64,000 nt of DNA from Phycisphaerae bacterium (GTDB taxonomy: Bacteria > Planctomycetota > Phycisphaerae > UBA1845 > PWPN01): contig JAAYDF010000104.1 of the NCBI GenBank assembly GCA_012729395.1, positions 1-64,000 of the forward strand. The letters are read 5' to 3'. How positions within the stretch are numbered: the first letter of the stretch is position 1; the number at the start of each line of letters is the position of its first letter. The notes below the pieces were generated by a model, which was not told where the DNA came from, did no database searches, and was given only the letters and a program-made list of their open reading frames with translations. Both the position numbers and the translations under genes were made by a program. Of the stretch, positions 18,206 to 26,621 are shown piece after piece.

Positions 18206-18409
18206 TCATGAAGGGGCCATGTAGGGCGCAGCACGCAGCCGTTGGATGCGCTCCAGGATGGCGGCAAACAGTTTTCGCGAAACCGCCACTTCGGCCAGTT
18301 GGAGCCTCACGCACTTCGCGTGACGCACCACCTTCGCACCGATCTTGATCAACTTCTCCCGCATCGTGGTCAGCGTCCAGCCTGCGTGCATCACCCATTG
18401 GATTCTCCG
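18206..18409 (-). pseudogene. C-terminal remnant of an IS1380-family transposase
   Basis: About 67 codons read RRIQWVMHAGWTLTTMREKL then IKIGAKVVRHAKCVRLQLAE and VAVSRKLFAAILERI, ending at a stop at 18206. This is the C-terminal end pattern of IS1380-family transposases (LREKLIKIGAKVV, QLAEVAVPR-LF-AIL-RI). The frame continues upstream but without transposase-like sequence, and the DDE catalytic regions are absent. It is a decayed insertion-sequence fragment beside a gene of atypical composition (16664-17890). Confidence 0.75.
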
Positions 18410-18879
18410 GATTTCAGCGGCTTGAGGTTCATTTGCGCCTGTATTCATTGGGGAAATCGTCCCCTCAGTGGACGTCGCCACAAGTGTCATCTGGGAAATC
18501 CGGGATAAGGAAATGGGCGTAACTCGCCGTGCGCGGGCGGAATGACCCATGGCGAGTCCATCGCGTAGCGCAGGACCGTGCGGTCGAAGGCGAATCGTCG
18601 CTTCTGTGGTACGAGAAGACGCACAGAAGGCCGCGAGGGTCGCCAAGAAGACACGCACGCCGCATGGGTGTCGATCCTGACTGCCAAACACCCTGGGCAA
18701 TCGTCGCCAACTGGTGGCCATGGATCCCGAGCAGAGCACACTCTGCAAGCTCTTCCGCTGGTCGGGTGTCCCGATTCGGAACTCAGGAAGACCGCCAACC
18801 AGTGGACAACCTCGAACCGTCGAAATATCCTGCCCCCATTCTTCATCGCCGCTTTGACTGAACACGAATTGGGGGACGC
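18410..18879. other. Intergenic gap upstream of secreted GH-like gene
   Basis: About 470 bases between the transposase remnant and the next gene. Open frames on both strands are short and low-quality. The region may hold decayed insertion-sequence DNA and the promoter of the next gene, but no motif was convincing. Confidence 0.35.
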
Positions 18880-20349
18880 ATGAGAATACCATGGCGGTTT
18901 GTAGGTTGTCTGACGGTAGCCTGGGCGGTTGGTTTCGGCTCAACTGAAGCCTCCGAGCCGAGCGAATCGACGGATGTGGTCACCGTACAGCCAAGCGATA
19001 CCGGAGCGGCCCTGGTGAACCCCGCCATGGGCTGGGTGCTGTATTTCTACTCGAATGTTCCCAGCAACTACGGCTCCAAGCTCGACCCTTGCGACACGGT
19101 GGATGATTATCCCGGCGTCTCGACGGTTTATCTCCGGATACCCTGGGCGTTTCTCGAACCACAGGAGGGCCGGTTCAACTGGTCGCTATTGGATACGCCG
19201 GCCCAACGCTGGATCGCCAAGGGCAAACAAATCGCCCTGCGGATCACCTGTTCGGAAAACTGGACCCGTTTTGCCACGCCCGAATGGGTTCGGCAGGCCG
19301 GGGCCAAAGGAACGTTCTACAGCTTCGGTTCCGGACCGGCCGAAGACGGCGGAGCCTGGGACCCCGATTACCTCGACCCTGTCTTCCTGGCCAAACTGGA
19401 TGCGTTTCTCGCCGCGTTGGCCGCCCGTTACGAGGGCAATCCCAACGTCGCCTTCATCGACGTGGGAACGTACGGTCTGTGGGGCGAAGGGCACACCTTC
19501 ATGTCCAGCCAGGTGCCAGAGGAGCGTGTCCCGGAAATCGTGATCCGTCACGCGGACCTGCATCGCAAGCACTTCACAAAGACCCTGCTGTGTATCAGCG
19601 ATGATATTGTCGGCCACGATCGGCCTGGCACTCGTTTCGACCTGACCGACGCGATGCTCGCCCGAGATGTCGGGTTTCGTGACGACAGCATCATGGTCCA
19701 GCCCCCACCGCGTTCCTGGTATCACGCCGAGTTAGCCCAGTCCTACTGGCCGCGGCTGCCGGTGATTCTGGAGCACGAACACTTCGGCAGTTCAAAAAAA
19801 CGCGACGCGTGGGGAGACGGCTCGCTGCTGGTCAAAGCGGTCGAGGATCACCATGCCAGTTACTTGTCCATCCACTGGTGGCCACGGGAGTTCCTTCAGG
19901 CCAATCGTGCCATTATCGATCGCATCAACCTGCGACTAGGCTATCGGCTGCAAGTGCGCCGGATAGCGTGGCCCGAGGTGGTGACCATCGGCAAGCCCTT
20001 CGTCGTTTCCGCCGAGTGGGCCAACGCGGGAGTCGCGCCCTGCTATCCCGGCGGCCATATGGCCCTGACCCTGAAGGATAACCAGGGCGGCATCGTGTCG
20101 GTGCTGGTCAACGATCAGTTCAACATGCGCGATCTTGAGGTTGGCTCGCCCGGGCAGGCTCCGACCAAGCAGACAAACGCCGAGTTCATCATCGGCCAGA
20201 TCGCGCCAGTCACCAAGCCGGGCGATTATCAGGTATTCATTTCCGTCGGGCTCAAAGATGGAACGCCAAGAATCGCTCTGCCTCTGCCCGACGACGACGG
20301 CCAGCATCGCTACAAGCTGGGTTCCATCACTCTCCGGGAGAACAAATGA
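18880..20349 (+). CDS. Secreted TIM-barrel glycosidase-like protein (DUF4832-type)
   Basis: 489 residues. A signal peptide (to about residue 25) is followed by NPAMGWVLYFYSN and a beta/alpha barrel pattern: VYLRIPWAFLEPQEGRFNW (as in GH42/GH35-like enzymes), IALRITCSEN, VAFIDVGTYGLWGEGH with an acidic residue placed like an acid/base. A C-terminal beta-sandwich (LQVRRIAWPEVVTIGKPFVV, WANAGVAPCYPGG) matches the DUF4832-type tail seen in secreted glycosidase-like proteins. The substrate is unknown. It overlaps the next gene by four bases (ATGA), so the two are co-translated. Confidence 0.65.
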   Translation: MRIPWRFVGCLTVAWAVGFGSTEASEPSESTDVVTVQPSDTGAALVNPAMGWVLYFYSNVPSNYGSKLDPCDTVDDYPGVSTVYLRIPWAFLEPQEGRFNWSLLDTPAQRWIAKGKQIALRITCSENWTRFATPEWVRQAGAKGTFYSFGSGPAEDGGAWDPDYLDPVFLAKLDAFLAALAARYEGNPNVAFIDVGTYGLWGEGHTFMSSQVPEERVPEIVIRHADLHRKHFTKTLLCISDDIVGHDRPGTRFDLTDAMLARDVGFRDDSIMVQPPPRSWYHAELAQSYWPRLPVILEHEHFGSSKKRDAWGDGSLLVKAVEDHHASYLSIHWWPREFLQANRAIIDRINLRLGYRLQVRRIAWPEVVTIGKPFVVSAEWANAGVAPCYPGGHMALTLKDNQGGIVSVLVNDQFNMRDLEVGSPGQAPTKQTNAEFIIGQIAPVTKPGDYQVFISVGLKDGTPRIALPLPDDDGQHRYKLGSITLRENK

Positions 20350-21515
20350 TGCATGCTTGTGCCCGCAACATGGCGGTAACTGGTTGTTTGATGGTGGCGG
20401 TGGGCTTGATCGGCTGTACGGCTACCACGCCGGTCGCAACGGTCCAGATAGATGCGTCGCGGCAACTGTCGCCGGCCAATGCTCGACAAGACGCCGACAA
20501 CGGCGTCTGTTGGTACGACGCTCGCGAACTGCTCGTCGAAGGCAAAGGCTGGACGGATACCGAGACATTCTACGACCGCCTGCCCGGTCGGGCCAAGGAG
20601 ACCGTGACCGAAACAGTGTGGACGCGCAGCCGGCACGCGTCGGGGGTCTGCGTCCGATTCGCGACCGATTCCAGGAGCATCAGAGCGAACTGGACGGTGA
20701 CCTCGCCAAGCCTGGCGATGGAGCACATGCCCGCGAGCGGTATGAGCGGGCTGGATCTATACGTTCGGCACAACGGACGATGGCGATGGCTGGCGACCGG
20801 CATGCCGACCCAGCAGAGCAACCAAGCGATCCTCGCCAAGGATCTCCCCCCGGGCTCGCGCGAATATGTGCTCTATTTGCCGCTATACAACGGCACCGAG
20901 TCACTGGAAATCGGAGTGGATGCTGACGCGCTCCTGGCCAAGCCCGCGCCACGGCCGGCAAACCGGGCCAAGCCGGTCGTCTTCTATGGCACATCCATCA
21001 CGCATGGGGGGTGCGCCTCCCGACCGGGCATGAGCTATCCGGCTATCCTTGGCCGCTGGCTGGACCTGCCGGTCATTGCTCTGGGCTTCAGCGGCAGCGG
21101 CAAGATGGAGCCGGCCATGGCCGACTTGCTCGCCGAGATCGACGCCGCCGCCTACGTCCTCGACTGCCTGCCCAATATGCAGGCCGACATGGTCACCGAA
21201 CGCGTCGAGCCGTTTGTGCACAAACTGCGGGCCGTGCGACCCGCCTGCCCCATCATCCTGGTCGAGAACATCACCTACCAGAACAGCTTCCTCGTGGCCC
21301 ACACGTACTCCCGCTCGACCCGATCCAATCAGGCACTCGACGCCGCCTATCAGCGCATGAAGAAGGCCGGTGTCGAGCGACTCTACTACCTACCCGGCGA
21401 TCGGCTTCTCGGCGACGACGGCGAGGCTACCGTCGATGGAACGCACCCCACGGACCTGGGCTTCCTTCGCATCGCCCAGGCCATCGAGCCGGTCCTGCGC
21501 TCGGCACTGGACTGA
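20346..21515 (+). CDS. SGNH/GDSL hydrolase lipoprotein with N-terminal beta domain
   Basis: 389 residues. The lipobox is MVAVGLIGC near residue 24. Residues about 45-205 form a jelly-roll-like N-terminal domain (VTETVWTRSRHASGVCVRF), and the SGNH hydrolase domain starts at VVFYGTSITHGGCASRPG. Block I Ser is in GTSITHG, block V is DGTHPTDLG with the catalytic Asp and His, and block III is replaced by LDCLPNMQ. This two-domain layout is typical of SGNH_hydro_3-type carbohydrate esterases of Planctomycetota and Bacteroidota. It is translationally coupled to the upstream glycosidase-like gene, suggesting deacylation of the same glycan. Confidence 0.8.
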   Translation: MMHACARNMAVTGCLMVAVGLIGCTATTPVATVQIDASRQLSPANARQDADNGVCWYDARELLVEGKGWTDTETFYDRLPGRAKETVTETVWTRSRHASGVCVRFATDSRSIRANWTVTSPSLAMEHMPASGMSGLDLYVRHNGRWRWLATGMPTQQSNQAILAKDLPPGSREYVLYLPLYNGTESLEIGVDADALLAKPAPRPANRAKPVVFYGTSITHGGCASRPGMSYPAILGRWLDLPVIALGFSGSGKMEPAMADLLAEIDAAAYVLDCLPNMQADMVTERVEPFVHKLRAVRPACPIILVENITYQNSFLVAHTYSRSTRSNQALDAAYQRMKKAGVERLYYLPGDRLLGDDGEATVDGTHPTDLGFLRIAQAIEPVLRSALD

Positions 21516-21558
21516 GTATGGATCATGAAACGGGTGACCTTCTGTCCAAGGCAAGGTC

Positions 21559-22545
21559 TCACAACTCGGCCAGCTTGCCCCGTGGGGTGATACAAGCCGC
21601 GCCTGGCCGAACACGCACATGGGGCTCGAGCCAGTCGGCCACCCGGCGGGCACCCGCGGGCGAGAGGTGAATACCATCCAGAGTCAGCGGCTCGGGCAAG
21701 CGGTCGCGGGCGAGCAGCTCCACACTGTACCACAGGCGAAGCCTGCTCTCGGGTACCAGGCTCGCGCCGTGCCGTCGAGCGACGTGACGGTAGACGCCGG
21801 CATAACGGTTCCAGATGATGCCGCTGGGCACCTCGACGATCACCAGTCGGCAGCCGGCCGATGCGATCCTGCCCGCAACGGCGTCCAGACGCTCCCGAAA
21901 CAGGCCGCGCGGCGTGCCGTCAAGGTAGTCGTTGCCACCGATGAACAGCAGTACAGTGGCGGGCTCGTGCGACAACACGTCGCGATCGAGTCGCTTGAGC
22001 AGATCACCCGTCTTATCGTTGGCCACGCCGGCGTTGATGACCGGCCCGGGCAGCATAGTCCGCAGATAAGCGACATAGGTTTCGGCGTCCGATCCGGGCT
22101 TCAATCCGGAGGTCAGGCTGTCACCGGCGCACACCAGAACCGTACCGGCACCGAGTCCGACCTGGGGGAACGAGAACCCGGACCAGCCGGGCCGCAGCAG
22201 AAGCCCAACGGCGAGGATCCACACCACCGGCATGGCACACATGCTCGATCGGCATCCCGGGCCAAACCGCATCCGCCAGACGCCAAGACCGCTCATCACG
22301 GCCAGCCAGGGCACCCACCAGCCGGGATCAAGGCCCGTCGGCACCAGCAGGACCAGCATCGACCCGACAACAAGCGTGCCGTCACGACGCAGCAGGTCTC
22401 GCCATGACCACCGGCCGGGCAAGACCATCAGCGTCGCCGCCAGACCACAGGGGAACCACAGGTAGCGGTACGGCAGGAGCAGGAATGGGATCAGCAGTCC
22501 CGTCCACATCATCGACCGGCTCACCGGTAGCGTGAAGCGAGGCAT
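21559..22545 (-). CDS. Membrane-anchored SGNH/GDSL hydrolase
   Basis: 328 residues from the ATG at 22545 (GGAGGG seven bases upstream). The N-terminal third has several hydrophobic helices (MMWTGLLIPFLLLPYRYL, WLAVMSGLGVW, VVWILAVGLLL), followed by an SGNH domain: LVCAGDSLTSG (block I), NAGVANDKTGDLL, LLFIGGNDYLDG (block III, Asn) and LDGIHLSPAGARRVADWL (block V, Asp and His). It is a multi-helix-anchored esterase or acylhydrolase, possibly acting on lipids or envelope sugars. It converges with the plus-strand SGNH gene and diverges from the secreted protein at 22763. Confidence 0.8.
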   Translation of the reverse strand: MPRFTLPVSRSMMWTGLLIPFLLLPYRYLWFPCGLAATLMVLPGRWSWRDLLRRDGTLVVGSMLVLLVPTGLDPGWWVPWLAVMSGLGVWRMRFGPGCRSSMCAMPVVWILAVGLLLRPGWSGFSFPQVGLGAGTVLVCAGDSLTSGLKPGSDAETYVAYLRTMLPGPVINAGVANDKTGDLLKRLDRDVLSHEPATVLLFIGGNDYLDGTPRGLFRERLDAVAGRIASAGCRLVIVEVPSGIIWNRYAGVYRHVARRHGASLVPESRLRLWYSVELLARDRLPEPLTLDGIHLSPAGARRVADWLEPHVRVRPGAACITPRGKLAEL

Positions 22546-22694
22546 GATGCACCCTCCGGGTATTGTCGCGGGCTTCACCCCAACGACCCCGCCGAACGCC
22601 GAAAAGTTGCGAGCCAACCGCCGTTTTCGGCCGTCTGGACCGGTTGGCGGCCGCTTTTTGGCCAAGATTGCCGCTAACCTCGATAGTTTACATG

Positions 22695-22721
22695 TGTCAA
22701 TAGTAACAGAGTCGGTATAAT
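22695..22721 (+). promoter_or_regulatory. Candidate sigma70-type promoter
   Basis: A perfect TATAAT at 22716-22721 lies in a locally A/T-rich patch within an otherwise GC-rich region. A weak -35 such as TGTCAA lies at 22695-22700 with a 15-base spacer. It is 42 bases upstream of the ATG at 22763. Confidence 0.45.
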
Positions 22722-22762
22722 TAACCGGAACCGTGGCCTCAGGATTTTGGGAGGACTCTGAC

Positions 22763-23515
22763 ATGACGACGACAATCAGACATCGCCAAATGATTGCGGC
22801 GGCAGTAGTTGCGGCCTTGTTGGCGGCTGGACCAGCGGTGGCCCAGGTTCGCGTCGAACGGCGGCCCGGCGGTTTCACCGGCGCCCCCATGACTGGGGCC
22901 CGGGCGGCCTCGGCGGACCGGCTGCGGGTCGTGAGTACGCGACCGCCGACCGGGCACCGTCAACTGGCCGCACCGGTCAGACCGCCTCTCCGCCAGATGA
23001 TGCCCCGACCAGTGCACGACGCTCCGCCCATCGTTCATCGGTCCCCGTCACGTACCACGGTGGCGGTGAGCTTCGGGTTTCATCAGGCGGTGGCGGTGCC
23101 CAGCTATCCGATGGTGGCCGCTCCGGTGCTGGTCAGCGAACCCGTCTATGTCGCTCCGCCGCCGGTGATTGTCGAACGAGCCCCGGTGGTGGTGCAGACG
23201 GTGGCCCCGGCGGTCGCGGCTCCGCCAGCCGGCACGGTGGTGTTCCAGGGTGTCATCAGCGATCGGGAATCTGTCGCTCCCAAGGGGGTCTTGGCCGCGG
23301 ACGGCGTAGCGGTGACGGTCAAGGACACGCACCGCAGTCCGCTGACCGCGGACCTGGAGGTGGGCGTGGACGACTACACGAATCGCTACAAGCGGTTGCC
23401 GATCGGATCCCGCATCCAAGTCCATGGTCGCAGCGGGCAGCTCTACAGTGTGGACATCACGGACATCAACGACGATCTTGAGGCGGTGACCATCGTGGTA
23501 AGCGTCGCGTCTTGA
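22763..23515 (+). CDS. Secreted protein of unknown function
   Basis: 250 residues. The ATG at 22763 has GGGAGG eight bases upstream. The signal peptide is AAAVVAALLAAGPAVAQ. The middle is Pro/Val/Arg-rich and low complexity (PRPVHDAPPIVHRSPSRTT, APPPVIVERAPVVVQTVAP). The last 90 residues look folded and beta-rich (VFQGVISDRESV, VTVKDTHRS, IQVHGRSGQLYSVDITDIND). I do not recognise the family. It could be a periplasmic or surface protein with a small C-terminal beta domain. Confidence 0.6.
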   Translation: MTTTIRHRQMIAAAVVAALLAAGPAVAQVRVERRPGGFTGAPMTGARAASADRLRVVSTRPPTGHRQLAAPVRPPLRQMMPRPVHDAPPIVHRSPSRTTVAVSFGFHQAVAVPSYPMVAAPVLVSEPVYVAPPPVIVERAPVVVQTVAPAVAAPPAGTVVFQGVISDRESVAPKGVLAADGVAVTVKDTHRSPLTADLEVGVDDYTNRYKRLPIGSRIQVHGRSGQLYSVDITDINDDLEAVTIVVSVAS

Positions 23516-23707
23516 GTGGAGATGGGGATCTGTTGGGGCTGAGCTTCTCGCACGCCAATGGCCGGGGTCGGCTGGAAAGCCGGCCCCGGTCCGGCTGGAG
23601 GCAGCGATCCACGGCCGGGCGCCCTGTTGGCTCGCCGTTGAGGTTGCCGTATACTCATCATAGAGGGCTGAGTCCTTAATGGAGTTGCAGGTCGCCACGA
23701 TCAAAGC

Positions 23708-24700
23708 ATGAACCGCATAGTGGATTACCTTCGCACGCTGATGCAGCCCGAGGTCTACGGGCTGGGTGTGATTGCCGCCGAGCTGATTCTGATCGGCGTG
23801 GTGGTTTACACGGTGCTGCGTTTTCTGCATGGAACGCGTGGTGCCCGCCTGCTGCAGAGCATCGGCATTCTGTTGGTTGTGGGTTTCCTGGTGGTGACCG
23901 TTCTGGCGGAGAATTTCCATCTGGATCGCATCGCGGTGCTATACCGGCCGTTTGTGTGGACGATTTTTCTGACGGCTCTGATAGTATTCCAGCCGGAGTT
24001 GCGGCGAGGGTTGCTGCGACTTAGCGAGGCCCGGTGGCGACGTGATCGGCTCGGTGAGATCGAGCAGGTTGTCCGCCCGATCACGGCCGCCTGCACCCAG
24101 TTATCCAAGAACAAAATCGGGGCCCTCATTGCGGTCGAACGCGATATCGGGCTCTCGGGTCTAGCCGAGCAGGGAGTGAAGCTGGATGCCCGGCTAACGA
24201 CCGAGTTGGTCAACACGATCTTCTGGCCGGGTTCCGCCCTGCACGACCTGGGGGTCATCGTGCAGCGAGGGCGTATTGCCGCGGCCGGGTGTCCGTTTCC
24301 CCTTGGCGATGCGGAGGGACTGGATCGCAGCATCGGGAGTCGGCACCGGGCAGCGATCGGCCTGAGCCTGGACTCGGACGCGATCGTGATCGTGGTGAGC
24401 GAGGAGACTGGAGCGATTTCGATCGCGGAGAATGGCCGGCTGCATCGGCACATCCCGCCGGAAACGCTGTACGGCACGCTGAAGCGTTACCTGACCCGCA
24501 ACCAAAGCGTGTCGGGGGAATGGACCGAGGGGCCGGACTCGCCAGCCATCACGACCCTGCCGCGGGGCACGGCCGGGTCAGCCAAACGGGGCGGCCCGGA
24601 GGCGACGGGTGCCGAGAATGATCCGGCGGGCGCGAGTCGTCCTTCCGGTGGGTCGGCGGAAAGCGGCGCCGGCAAGCGTTCGGTCGAGGCGGCGCCATGA
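23708..24700 (+). CDS. cdaA: Membrane diadenylate cyclase, CdaA/DisA_N type
   Basis: 330 residues. Two to three N-terminal membrane helices (LGVIAAELILIGVVVYTVL, LLQSIGILLVVGFLVVTVL, FVWTIFLTALIVF) precede FQPELRRGL, the standard link to the DAC domain. The DAC domain shows KIGALIAVERDIGL, ALHDLGVIVQRGRI, GCPFPL and RHRAAIGLS, plus VVSEETGAISIAENG. This enzyme family makes c-di-AMP from two ATP. The RHR motif is intact, but the usual DGA reads DLG here. The C-terminal 60 residues are a disordered Gly/Ser/Pro-rich tail. It overlaps the YbbR-type gene by four bases, the classic cdaA-cdaR pairing. Confidence 0.88.
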   Translation: MNRIVDYLRTLMQPEVYGLGVIAAELILIGVVVYTVLRFLHGTRGARLLQSIGILLVVGFLVVTVLAENFHLDRIAVLYRPFVWTIFLTALIVFQPELRRGLLRLSEARWRRDRLGEIEQVVRPITAACTQLSKNKIGALIAVERDIGLSGLAEQGVKLDARLTTELVNTIFWPGSALHDLGVIVQRGRIAAAGCPFPLGDAEGLDRSIGSRHRAAIGLSLDSDAIVIVVSEETGAISIAENGRLHRHIPPETLYGTLKRYLTRNQSVSGEWTEGPDSPAITTLPRGTAGSAKRGGPEATGAENDPAGASRPSGGSAESGAGKRSVEAAP

Positions 24701-25785
24701 TGAAGACACAGGCCAGATTGATCGCCGCGACGGTGGTCTTGACCGTGATGATCTGGGTCTATGCCGACCTGAGCAGTCATGAGGTCCAGCGGATTCCCCT
24801 GAGCGTCGTGCTGACGGTTCAGGCCCAGTCGGATCTGCGGATCGAGTTGGAGGGCATGGCGGCGGGCGGGGATGGCCCGGCTGTCGTGGAACTGCCTGTG
24901 AAGATGAGCGGTTCGAAGGCGGCCTTGCGCGAGATTGAGCTGGATCGTCAGCGCAGAGCAAGCCGAAGCCTGCGGATCGAGATTCCGGTGAAAGAAGCGG
25001 TTGGGGAAGACACCATCCAACCCGAGGAACTGCGGGATTACGTGAGCGAATGGGCTCGGCAGCACAGTCTGAAGCTGGTGGATCCGATTCGGCAGTCGAT
25101 CAGTTATCGCGTGGATCGATGGATGCAGGTTTCGGTCGCTATCGAGGTGGACGCGGGGGTGTTCAGCGAGGAGCTCAAGGAGCCGCCGGCGGTGGATCCG
25201 CCTCGGGTGATGGTTGAGTTACTTGCCAGCCGGCTTCCTCGGGTGGAGGGCGCCACCCGACGTCTGATCGTTTCGATCGTAGACGAACTCCGCAGGCACC
25301 CTGAGGAGGAGGCCTCATTCGACGTTCCGCTGGGGCATCAATGGGAAGGCATCGACGGCGTACGGTTCAGCCCGGAACAGGTGCGAATCACGGTGCGTCG
25401 CCAGGAGGGCTCACGGCGGCAGCGGTTGACGGCGATTCCGTTGCACGAGATGTGGCCTTCGAATCGTCCGCCGGGTCAGTATCGCATTGCCTGGCCGGAC
25501 GACCTCGGGCTTGTGCAGCACATCGACGTGCTCGTGCCGGCCGGCAAACCGCGAGCGCTACTCAATACCGACGTGATCGCGTACGTCACCGTCGATCCTG
25601 AGGACTTCCCCGCGGAGCCTTCGACGGGCGCGCCGCAGACGGCACCCGCGGTCGAGCGGAGCGGCATTCCTCGGAATGTTCGTTTTGTCTTTCCGCCCGG
25701 CTTTGAAGACGTGCGTGTCCTGCCGCCGACCCCCAAGGTCCGCTTCAACGTGGTGCGTATCGACCCCACCCAGGCGACGAGGTGA
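24697..25785 (+). CDS. YbbR-domain protein, CdaR-like regulator of the cyclase
   Basis: 362 residues with a single N-terminal membrane helix (LIAATVVLTVMIWVYADLS) and several beta-rich YbbR-like repeats facing outside (HEVQRIPLSVVLTV, RIEIPVKEAV, FDVPLGHQWEGIDGVRFSP EQVRITV). In Firmicutes, CdaR sits in the same operon as CdaA and modulates its activity. The four-base ATGA overlap with the cyclase gene supports that role. GlmM, the usual third gene, is not next to it. Confidence 0.75.
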   Translation: MMKTQARLIAATVVLTVMIWVYADLSSHEVQRIPLSVVLTVQAQSDLRIELEGMAAGGDGPAVVELPVKMSGSKAALREIELDRQRRASRSLRIEIPVKEAVGEDTIQPEELRDYVSEWARQHSLKLVDPIRQSISYRVDRWMQVSVAIEVDAGVFSEELKEPPAVDPPRVMVELLASRLPRVEGATRRLIVSIVDELRRHPEEEASFDVPLGHQWEGIDGVRFSPEQVRITVRRQEGSRRQRLTAIPLHEMWPSNRPPGQYRIAWPDDLGLVQHIDVLVPAGKPRALLNTDVIAYVTVDPEDFPAEPSTGAPQTAPAVERSGIPRNVRFVFPPGFEDVRVLPPTPKVRFNVVRIDPTQATR

Positions 25786-25909
25786 TGGGGGAAGTCGCCC
25801 GCGAGCCAGAGTTGACCGGCTGGCGACGGCGGGGCTCAGCGCCTGTCGGCCCCGGATGAAACCGCCACAGCAGTTCACACAACCGCGTAACGGTGAGTCG
25901 TGAGGGGCG

Positions 25910-26434
25910 TTACTCGTCGATTCCGAGGTCCGCGCGGGTCATGAGGGCGTCGAAGACGAAGCCCGCGCCCTCGATGTTTTCGCGGGCACCCTCTTGGCGA
26001 TCGATGACGGCGACGATTTTCTCGACCCGAGCACCGGCCTCGGCGATGGTCTTGGCGGCTTCGAGCACCTGCCCGCCGGTGGTGGCGACGTCCTCGACGA
26101 GCAGCACCACGTCACCGGCTTCGAGCCGACCCTCGTACATTTTCTGCGTGCCGTAGTCCTTGCGGGCGTTGCGGATGATGGCGAAGGGGAGCCCGCTGGC
26201 CATGGCCGCCGAGGCCGCCAGGGCCACACCGCCCAGTTCCGCCCCCGCGATCCGCGATGTGGCTTGGGTCACATGCTTGGCGAAGCGTCGCCCCAGTTCC
26301 TGCAGAATGGTCGGCTGGCACTCGAACAGGTACTTATCCAGGTAGTACTTGCTCTTGCGGCCGGAGCGGAGGGTGAAGTCGCCGCGAAGCAACGCTGCCG
26401 CACTGACGGCGTCGAACAGTTCCTTGTCGGTCAT
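25910..26434 (-). CDS. pyrE: Orotate phosphoribosyltransferase
   Basis: 174 residues from the ATG at 26434 (AGAGGA upstream). It transfers phosphoribose from PRPP to orotate in pyrimidine synthesis. The PRPP-binding loop is VVLLVEDVATTGGQVLEA near residue 108. Other family features: LRSGRKSKYYLDKY near residue 20 and IIRNARKDYGTQ near 88. It is slightly shorter than the E. coli protein (213) and close to the shorter bacterial/archaeal type. It converges with the YbbR-type gene. Confidence 0.95.
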   Translation of the reverse strand: MTDKELFDAVSAAALLRGDFTLRSGRKSKYYLDKYLFECQPTILQELGRRFAKHVTQATSRIAGAELGGVALAASAAMASGLPFAIIRNARKDYGTQKMYEGRLEAGDVVLLVEDVATTGGQVLEAAKTIAEAGARVEKIVAVIDRQEGARENIEGAGFVFDALMTRADLGIDE

Positions 26435-26502
26435 GCATGCATCCTCTGTGAAAGCGCTTCCACAAAACCGGTGCCCGGCCGCCAACACGACAGTGCCGCT
26501 TT

Positions 26503-26615
26503 GTAGCGGCCGCCGCCTGACTTCGGCGAGCTCGCTTCGTCTGAGCTCAGCGTCGAGCTCAGCCGAGCCGTGGCGGCCGCTGGACAGCGATAGGTCTTCA
26601 GGCGCCGGCCGCTAC
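26503..26615. repeat. GC-rich imperfect palindrome between pyrE and PQQ gene
   Basis: Outer arms 26503-26520 and 26598-26615 are reverse complements with one mismatch (GTAGCGGCCGCCGCCTGA and its partner). Nested inside are GGCGGCCGCT-type arms and two GAGCTC palindromes. The inside resembles, in opposite orientation, the segment at 55701-55740 (GACTTCGGCGAGCTC and CAGCCGAGCCG), so it is a dispersed element family. It could also fold as RNA and end transcription of the long upstream gene. Confidence 0.75.
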
Positions 26616-26621
26616 GATCGG

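Noticed and set aside
18206-18943. A full 245-codon minus-strand gene
   Set aside because: Only the last ~67 codons resemble a transposase; the upstream part is unlike any protein and lacks a ribosome site, so I list a remnant only.
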